From Lachnospiraceae bacterium (GTDB taxonomy: Bacteria > Bacillota > Clostridia > Lachnospirales > Lachnospiraceae), in assembly GCA_021771755.1 (NCBI GenBank), contig JAETOL010000002.1, positions 62,001 through 126,000 on the forward strand: DNA of 64,000 bases, read 5' to 3'. The notes beneath the pieces were generated by a model. The model did not search any database and was not told the origin of the DNA. It saw only the letters and a list, made by a program, of their open reading frames with translations. This document shows, in pieces, positions 58,474 to 64,000 of the stretch; position 1 is the stretch's first letter, and every line of letters begins with the position of its first letter. The position numbers and the translations under genes are program-made.

Positions 58474-58549
58474 GGAATACGGATATTGGTAAATATATGT
58501 ACATAAAATGGCGGGATGATTTTTCGCCAGTAGATCTTAGAAAAAATAA

Positions 58550-58610
58550 AGGCATGAATTGCATTTTGAGCAGACAGGGTTGCTTAAATACAATTCATGC
58601 TTTTCTTTTT
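58550..58610 (+). terminator. Long terminator-like inverted repeat
   Basis: GGCATGAATTG ... CAATTCATGC-TTTTCTTTTT. Confidence 0.6.
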
Positions 58611-58619
58611 AATAGATTT

Positions 58620-58812
58620 ACCCAAACTGATTTTTAGTTTGGCTGGTGTGTATTAAGGTAAATACACCCTAAAATATATTATAGTATAATGATTCCTTCG
58701 AGGCTATGGGGAGCGAAATCCCCATTAAGATTGCAGGGGAACTAAACCTCAAGAAGTGAGTTTTGAGCAGCTCTGGCGAATCTTGCTCTGGTTCTAATAA
58801 TGATGTTGATTA
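58620..58812 (+). ncRNA. HEARO / IscB omegaRNA-like structured RNA (no iscB ORF adjacent)
   Basis: Hairpins CCAAACT/AGTTTGG, GGTGTGTATT/AATACACC, TGGGGA-GCGAAA-TCCCCA; GGGGAACTAAACCTC and GAGCAGCTCTGGCGAATCTTGCTC segments resemble the conserved core of HEARO RNAs as remembered. Confidence 0.45.
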
Positions 58813-58972
58813 AAAAATTTTGAAATAGGGTATTTTTAGGCTTCTGAAACCTGTTATGAGTGAAGGGATATTTTTTGGATAAAGTCAATTTTGAAAAATA
58901 GAGACTATTTTATTGTTCTTTTTCATAGTAATGGACAAAGGTTAATGACAGGAAGGAGGTGGAAGCTCCGCT

Positions 58973-59149
58973 ATGAAGGAACGAAAGTTGAATTACAGAT
59001 TTCATAATCCGAACACAGCGGCAGCCACCGCCGACTACATACTTAAAATTTTAATAGATGCAAATTCAGAAAAGGTGGAAAAAGTAATTAGGACTACGAT
59101 GGATCAGGTGGTTCAAGCGTCGGAATGTGATGAGGGGGATTCAGTGTAA
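58973..59149 (+). CDS. Small conserved protein of the 'KLNYRFHNPN' type often seen in mobile-element contexts (58 aa)
   Basis: RBS ggaaggaggtgg; MKERKLNYRFHNPNTAAATADYILKILIDANSEKVEKVIRTTMDQVVQASECDEGDSV; not in the supplied ORF track. Confidence 0.6.
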   Translation: MKERKLNYRFHNPNTAAATADYILKILIDANSEKVEKVIRTTMDQVVQASECDEGDSV

Positions 59150-59282
59150 ATAGTGCATGGAATCTCCTGTTTTATTTCTGCATGTCTTGAGTTATGACTA
59201 CAAATCAGTTAAAATTAGTTCTAGAAAGTCCTAGAATAGTCATAGCATTTAGTCATAGAAGATTTTGAAAGGTGGAAAAAGT

Positions 59283-60950
59283 ATGATTTATACGGACAAC
59301 CAATTAAAAGAAAAAATAGTACAAATGATAGATGGCTTTGAAAGTGAAATTGTAGAATTTAAAGAGGCAAAAAGCAATTATTCGTTTAACGATATTGGAA
59401 AATACTTTTCAGCACTTAGTAATGAAGCAAATATTCGAGGATATCAAGAAGCTTGGTTAATATTTGGGATTTCTAATGATAAGAAATTTGTTGGTACTGA
59501 ATTCAGGAAACAGGGAAGTTTACAGAATTTAAAGAAAGAACTTGTAAACGGGACAAATGAAAGATTAACATTCATGGAAATATATGAATTAACCATGGGA
59601 AAATGTCGTGTAGTAGCATTCCAGATTCCACCCGCAATTCGAGGTATACCTACAACATGGCAAGGGGCAGCTTATGCCAGAGAGCATGAAGCAGTTTGTC
59701 CTTTACCGATGAATAAGGTTGATTTGATAAGAAGCCAGATTGGAATGGACTGGTCTAAAGAAATTGTTGAAGAGGCTTCGATGGAAGATTTGGATTCAGA
59801 GGCAGTTAAAAGAGCAAGAGAATTGTTCTCAAAACGCCAGAGCAACAGAAAAAAAGCACAGGAAGTTTTGAATAAGTTATCAGATGTTGAAGTGTTAAAT
59901 AAGGCAGGAATTACTATTAAAGGGAAAATAACCAGAACCGCATTACTTTTGCTGGGAAATAGTGAATCTGCACATTATTTTGATGGATTTATTCCAAGAA
60001 TCACGTGGACATTATATAATGCAGACAATTCTGTAAAGACCTATGAACATTTTGATATGCCGATGCTTTTGGCTGTGGACAAGGTCTACTCTAGAATAAG
60101 AAACATAAAGTATCGATATATTGCGGGGCAACAGACATTATTTCCTGATGAAGTGGATCAATATGAACCAGAGCTGATAAAAGAGATTATTAATAACTGT
60201 ATTGCACATCAAGATTATCGTTTGCGTGGGAAAATCAACGTAGAGGAATTTGAAGATAAACTGGTTTTTATTAATGAGGGTGCCTTTATTCCTGAGACAA
60301 TAGAGCAAGCACTGGAACCCGGATACAAACCGCCGTATTACAGAAATGTATTTTTGTGTAATGCTATGGTAAATCTGTATATGATAGATACAAATTCAAT
60401 GGGAATTCCGATGATGTATCAGATACAGAGAGATAAGTGCTTCCCATTGCCAACGTATGATTTAAATATAATTAACAGAGTTAAAGTTACGGTTTATGGA
60501 AAAATACTGGACAAAAACTATACGCAACTGCTGTATACTAATGGAGACCTGGATATGAGAACTGTCTTTTTGTTGGATCAGGTCCAGAAACATGAAGTTG
60601 TTTCTAAGGAGAGCTTTAAGCAACTGAAAAAGCAAGGACTTGTTGAAGGACGGTATCCAAATATATTTGTGTCATTTAAAGTGGCTGATATCGTTGGTCA
60701 GAAAGCAGTGTATGTGCGTAACAAAGGACTTAATGATGATATTTGCAAACAATTGATTATTAAGGCATTAGAATCAATGGGAGAAGCAAGTAAGCAGGAA
60801 TTGATGGAAGTGTTGGAAAAAGCGTTGCCGGAAGTTTTAAGTGATGAGCAGAAATCCAAGAAGGTATCTAATCTATTGCAAGCAATGAAAAAAGAAGGAT
60901 TAGTGTTTGCAGAAGGTAAAAATCGATATGCAAAATGGAGTCTGAAATAG
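59283..60950 (+). CDS. ATP-binding protein with AlbA_2/Schlafen-like N-terminus and HATPase_c_4-like C-terminus
   Basis: ESEIVEFKEAKSNYSFNDIGKYFSALSNEANIRGYQEAWLIFGISNDKKFVGT; ELIKEIINNCIAHQDYRLRGKINVEEFEDKLVFINEGAF. Confidence 0.8.
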   Translation: MIYTDNQLKEKIVQMIDGFESEIVEFKEAKSNYSFNDIGKYFSALSNEANIRGYQEAWLIFGISNDKKFVGTEFRKQGSLQNLKKELVNGTNERLTFMEIYELTMGKCRVVAFQIPPAIRGIPTTWQGAAYAREHEAVCPLPMNKVDLIRSQIGMDWSKEIVEEASMEDLDSEAVKRARELFSKRQSNRKKAQEVLNKLSDVEVLNKAGITIKGKITRTALLLLGNSESAHYFDGFIPRITWTLYNADNSVKTYEHFDMPMLLAVDKVYSRIRNIKYRYIAGQQTLFPDEVDQYEPELIKEIINNCIAHQDYRLRGKINVEEFEDKLVFINEGAFIPETIEQALEPGYKPPYYRNVFLCNAMVNLYMIDTNSMGIPMMYQIQRDKCFPLPTYDLNIINRVKVTVYGKILDKNYTQLLYTNGDLDMRTVFLLDQVQKHEVVSKESFKQLKKQGLVEGRYPNIFVSFKVADIVGQKAVYVRNKGLNDDICKQLIIKALESMGEASKQELMEVLEKALPEVLSDEQKSKKVSNLLQAMKKEGLVFAEGKNRYAKWSLK

Positions 60951-61027
60951 TTTCTGGGATCGGGTAGGGTTTTATTAATTACCTACATTTTTACTTTACG
61001 ATAAATAATAATAGAGAAGGTAAAAGA

Positions 61028-62443
61028 ATGTCATATTTTGATAGCTTGAATGATAAATTTTTTAATCCATTTTGCTGCAGAAACCGTGAGGTTTATTTTG
61101 AAAGTATTAGTCTGCTTATTGAAAAATCGAAGGAAATTCCGATTCTGTATGAGACGGATGCCAGACAGTGCTTAATTATCTATTTGCAGAATTGTATGTA
61201 TTCTATAGAGACGGAAGATATCGGTGAGGAGATCAGCAGCGTGCGGAGTCCGCAGGAAAATGCATCCGCCATTTTACGATATTTTCGCACATGCGGCTGG
61301 ATTACACCGAAGGAAATCGGGCGTACCGGAGATAACATCGCTTCCGTTTCCGCTTACTGCCGCAAATTAATTGATGCGATTCATCGAATTTTTGATCAGG
61401 ATACGAACAGCACAATCACAAATCATATTTTTTCCATTTATGAGATCCTGAAAACATCTCTGGGAAAAGACAGTGCCCGTGCGATCCGACCGTATTCCAA
61501 TATCCTTGTGCCTCTGGTCGAAAATGAATGCGACCTGAAAAATGAACTTCTAATCTTAAAAGACAGTATTCGTGAGATCATGCGTGCCGTTATGAAAATG
61601 CCGGATGTAAATAGTTTCGGACAGTTTCTGATCAAAGATGAGATGCTGACACGTTTTTTTAATGACTATTTCTTTATAAAAAAGAGCGGTCTGATTCCCT
61701 CCTATATTTCTGAGATTGCCCGAATGCTGCGTCGGCTCAGACGTTCGGAACTGTATGATAAAATGCTGAGCGAATATAGAAAACTGAAGAATAACGATGA
61801 ATTCAGGGCAAAAGAAATCATTGACCGTCAGTTTGGCGAAATGGAAAGTTTTATCAACTTTGAATATGAACAGGAAATGAACTATATTGATAACAAAATC
61901 AATACCTACTACAATTTGTATGCGACCCGCATGATGCTGGTGCTAAGCAACGGCACCAATCTTGAACATGTCATAAACCGGATTCTGATGCTGTTAAAAG
62001 ATATGGACGAGGAGAACCGGGAGTTTGTTTTGCAGCAGCTGGCGCAGACGCATCAGCTGCAAAGTGTCGGATTTATCAGCAGAAAATCTTTTGAGCGTCG
62101 GAAAAAGGCCAATCCGAACCTGAAAAATGCCGGAATTGTTATGGATGAACTTTCGGAGGAAGAGAGACAGCGGCTGACAGATGAACTGATAACGGAGACA
62201 CCGGACCGATACAGTCTTGATCATGTAAAAGATTACTTTGACCGGATGACGTTCTTAAGGGATAAGCTGCGTGTGGATGAATGCGGCGTGCGTACAAGGG
62301 ACGATGCGATGATGGTGGCTGCCAGTATGATCTATTCGGGCACAGCCGGATTTCCATATGAGGTAGAGTTCGAAGAGGGAACCGTTGAGACAGAAGTTGC
62401 AACAATCAGCAAAATCAGTATAAAGAGGAAATGCGATGAGTGA
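61028..62443 (+). CDS. jetA: Wadjet anti-plasmid system protein JetA (DUF5716-type, MukF/kleisin-like)
   Basis: MSYFDSLNDKFFNPFCCRNREVYFESISLLIEKSKEIPILYETDARQCLIIYLQ; followed by JetB- and JetC-like ORFs with overlapping stops/starts. Confidence 0.8.
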   Translation: MSYFDSLNDKFFNPFCCRNREVYFESISLLIEKSKEIPILYETDARQCLIIYLQNCMYSIETEDIGEEISSVRSPQENASAILRYFRTCGWITPKEIGRTGDNIASVSAYCRKLIDAIHRIFDQDTNSTITNHIFSIYEILKTSLGKDSARAIRPYSNILVPLVENECDLKNELLILKDSIREIMRAVMKMPDVNSFGQFLIKDEMLTRFFNDYFFIKKSGLIPSYISEIARMLRRLRRSELYDKMLSEYRKLKNNDEFRAKEIIDRQFGEMESFINFEYEQEMNYIDNKINTYYNLYATRMMLVLSNGTNLEHVINRILMLLKDMDEENREFVLQQLAQTHQLQSVGFISRKSFERRKKANPNLKNAGIVMDELSEEERQRLTDELITETPDRYSLDHVKDYFDRMTFLRDKLRVDECGVRTRDDAMMVAASMIYSGTAGFPYEVEFEEGTVETEVATISKISIKRKCDE

Positions 62444-63101
62444 TATCAGTTTACAGATTACAATAAAAGAAGAGAATGGTATTTTATTTAAAAGATGTGT
62501 TCGAAAATTGCTGGAATCTACATTTATTCTCAGGGAGAAGGATGAGAAATTATTTTCCTTTGTATCCAGAGAATCAAACCGACAGGACATTTCCGAATAT
62601 CTTCGGATGATAGGCTTTGATATTCTGGTGGATGTAAAAACGGGTGTCAGTATGCTGATTGTCAGCGAAGAGGATGAGGAAACAGTGGGACTGAAACGTG
62701 CGAATGTAATTACATTTTCCACGCTCCAGTATCACATGCTTCTGGTTTTGTGGAAGGTCTATCTGGAAAATCTGGGATATAACGAAGGAAATTTTGTCAC
62801 AAAGGGTGATTTGATTGATAAAATTAAATCTTACGGCGTTGTACCGACGAAACAGGAACTGGGTGCGGCTTTTAAACTGTTCAAAAAGTACAGTCTGATT
62901 AATTTTGACGAGGATGATCATGGGGAGGATATGAAAATTCAGCTCTATCCCTCCTTGCAGTTTGGCTGGGATATTCCGCAGTTCCAGACGGTTGCAGATG
63001 AATATCTGAAACGGAATGAGACGGAGGAAGAAACTGCTGACAATTCTGAAGAGGAAATACAGCAGATAAGTTTAGAAGATTATGAGGAGGACGAGGTATG
63101 A
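62436..63101 (+). CDS. jetB: Wadjet JetB (DUF4194-type, MukE-like)
   Basis: 221 aa between JetA and SMC-like ORF; RCVRKLLESTFILREKDEKLFSFVSRESNRQDISEYLRMIGFDI. Confidence 0.8.
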   Translation: MSDISLQITIKEENGILFKRCVRKLLESTFILREKDEKLFSFVSRESNRQDISEYLRMIGFDILVDVKTGVSMLIVSEEDEETVGLKRANVITFSTLQYHMLLVLWKVYLENLGYNEGNFVTKGDLIDKIKSYGVVPTKQELGAAFKLFKKYSLINFDEDDHGEDMKIQLYPSLQFGWDIPQFQTVADEYLKRNETEEETADNSEEEIQQISLEDYEEDEV

Positions 63102-64000
63102 TTATATTGAAAAAAGTCCGCCTAATTAATTGGTATGGATTTTCCAATGTTACTGCGCCTATCGGCCTTTTTACACTGATCGCAGGAAAAAACGGAAATG
63201 GGAAGTCGGTTATGTTGGATGCTATTAAATATGCTGCATTTGGCGATACGATTTTTAACAAATCATCAGAAAACAAAGGAAGCAGAACACTTTCTTCGTA
63301 TACCAGAGGGCTTCTTGATGCAACGGCCGGAACCTATATGCGTCCGGCCGACAAGGCGCCCAATGTATATAGCCATATTGTACAGGAATATTATGATGAT
63401 GTGGAAGAAAAGTTCTTTATTCTCGGAGCAGTGATTGAGACGAATGCTTCAAACAACTGTCAGACTCTGAGATATGTTGCGGACAAAACATCTCTGGATG
63501 ATATGGAACATCTATATGTGCAAAATGGAATGAAAATGCCATATTCCGCTTCACAGCTGCAAAAAAAATATGGACTTACTCTGCTTCTGCGGGAACCGGG
63601 AATTCAGAAGTTTATGCAGATGACCGGCCTGAAGCTGAATATCAATCAGGTAAATGCCTATCTTCGGAAACTGCGCGGCATTATGTCTTATGATCCCAAT
63701 GCGAAAATTGATAAATTCATCAGAGAGAGCGTTCTGGAGGAACGAAATGTGGACTTTACCAAACTGATTGAGGCAAAAGGGAACATTGAGCGGTTGAATG
63801 ATACCTTTTCCCTGATTCAGGAAGAGATTGAGGAGCTGGAAAAAATCCTGAGTGAATATGATACCTGTGAAAATGAGAAGAATCGTCTGCTGGCGGATGA
63901 TATTAAGATTGTTTACCGACGGATGAAAAGATTAAATGTAGAGATTGAGGAAAAGATCCGTGAGCAGAATATTGCATCTAGGAAAAAGAGTGAGATGGTA
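63098..64000 (+). CDS. jetC: Wadjet JetC-like SMC/MukB ATPase, partial (runs off right edge)
   Basis: ATG in ATGA overlap with jetB; MIILKKVRLINWYGFSNVTAPIGLFTLIAGKNGNGKSVMLDAIKYAAFGDTIFNKSS (Walker A GKNGNGKS) then coiled coil; open to window end. Confidence 0.85.
   Translation, partial: MIILKKVRLINWYGFSNVTAPIGLFTLIAGKNGNGKSVMLDAIKYAAFGDTIFNKSSENKGSRTLSSYTRGLLDATAGTYMRPADKAPNVYSHIVQEYYDDVEEKFFILGAVIETNASNNCQTLRYVADKTSLDDMEHLYVQNGMKMPYSASQLQKKYGLTLLLREPGIQKFMQMTGLKLNINQVNAYLRKLRGIMSYDPNAKIDKFIRESVLEERNVDFTKLIEAKGNIERLNDTFSLIQEEIEELEKILSEYDTCENEKNRLLADDIKIVYRRMKRLNVEIEEKIREQNIASRKKSEMV

Noticed and set aside
1-64000. tRNA or rRNA genes
   Set aside because: None recognised by eye; a tRNAscan-SE/barrnap run would be needed to exclude them formally.

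Overview
The window looks like a Clostridia (Lachnospiraceae-like) chromosome segment: a sporulation/housekeeping backbone on the left (spmB, sipL-like, ispE, a ger operon, murI, glgB, pth, mfd) and a more accessory, partly decayed region from about 50.8 kb onward. Main observations: (1) a candidate riboswitch, probably guanidine-IV/mepA type, upstream of a MATE transporter; (2) a GerAB-type permease fused in frame to a truncated GerAC-type lipoprotein; (3) a two-component system interleaved with three sugar-binding proteins and no transporter permease/ATPase; (4) two MerR regulators, each divergent from a promoter with a 19-bp spacer containing a palindrome; (5) a decaying heterodimeric ABC exporter; (6) a truncated spoIIID fragment at the edge of an apparent island that carries a multi-frameshift pseudogene, a HEARO/IscB omegaRNA-like RNA without an iscB ORF, an AlbA_2/HATPase regulator and the start of a Wadjet-type (JetA/JetB/JetC) SMC defence operon cut by the window end. 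All family calls come from reading translated sequence and memory; no database search was run.
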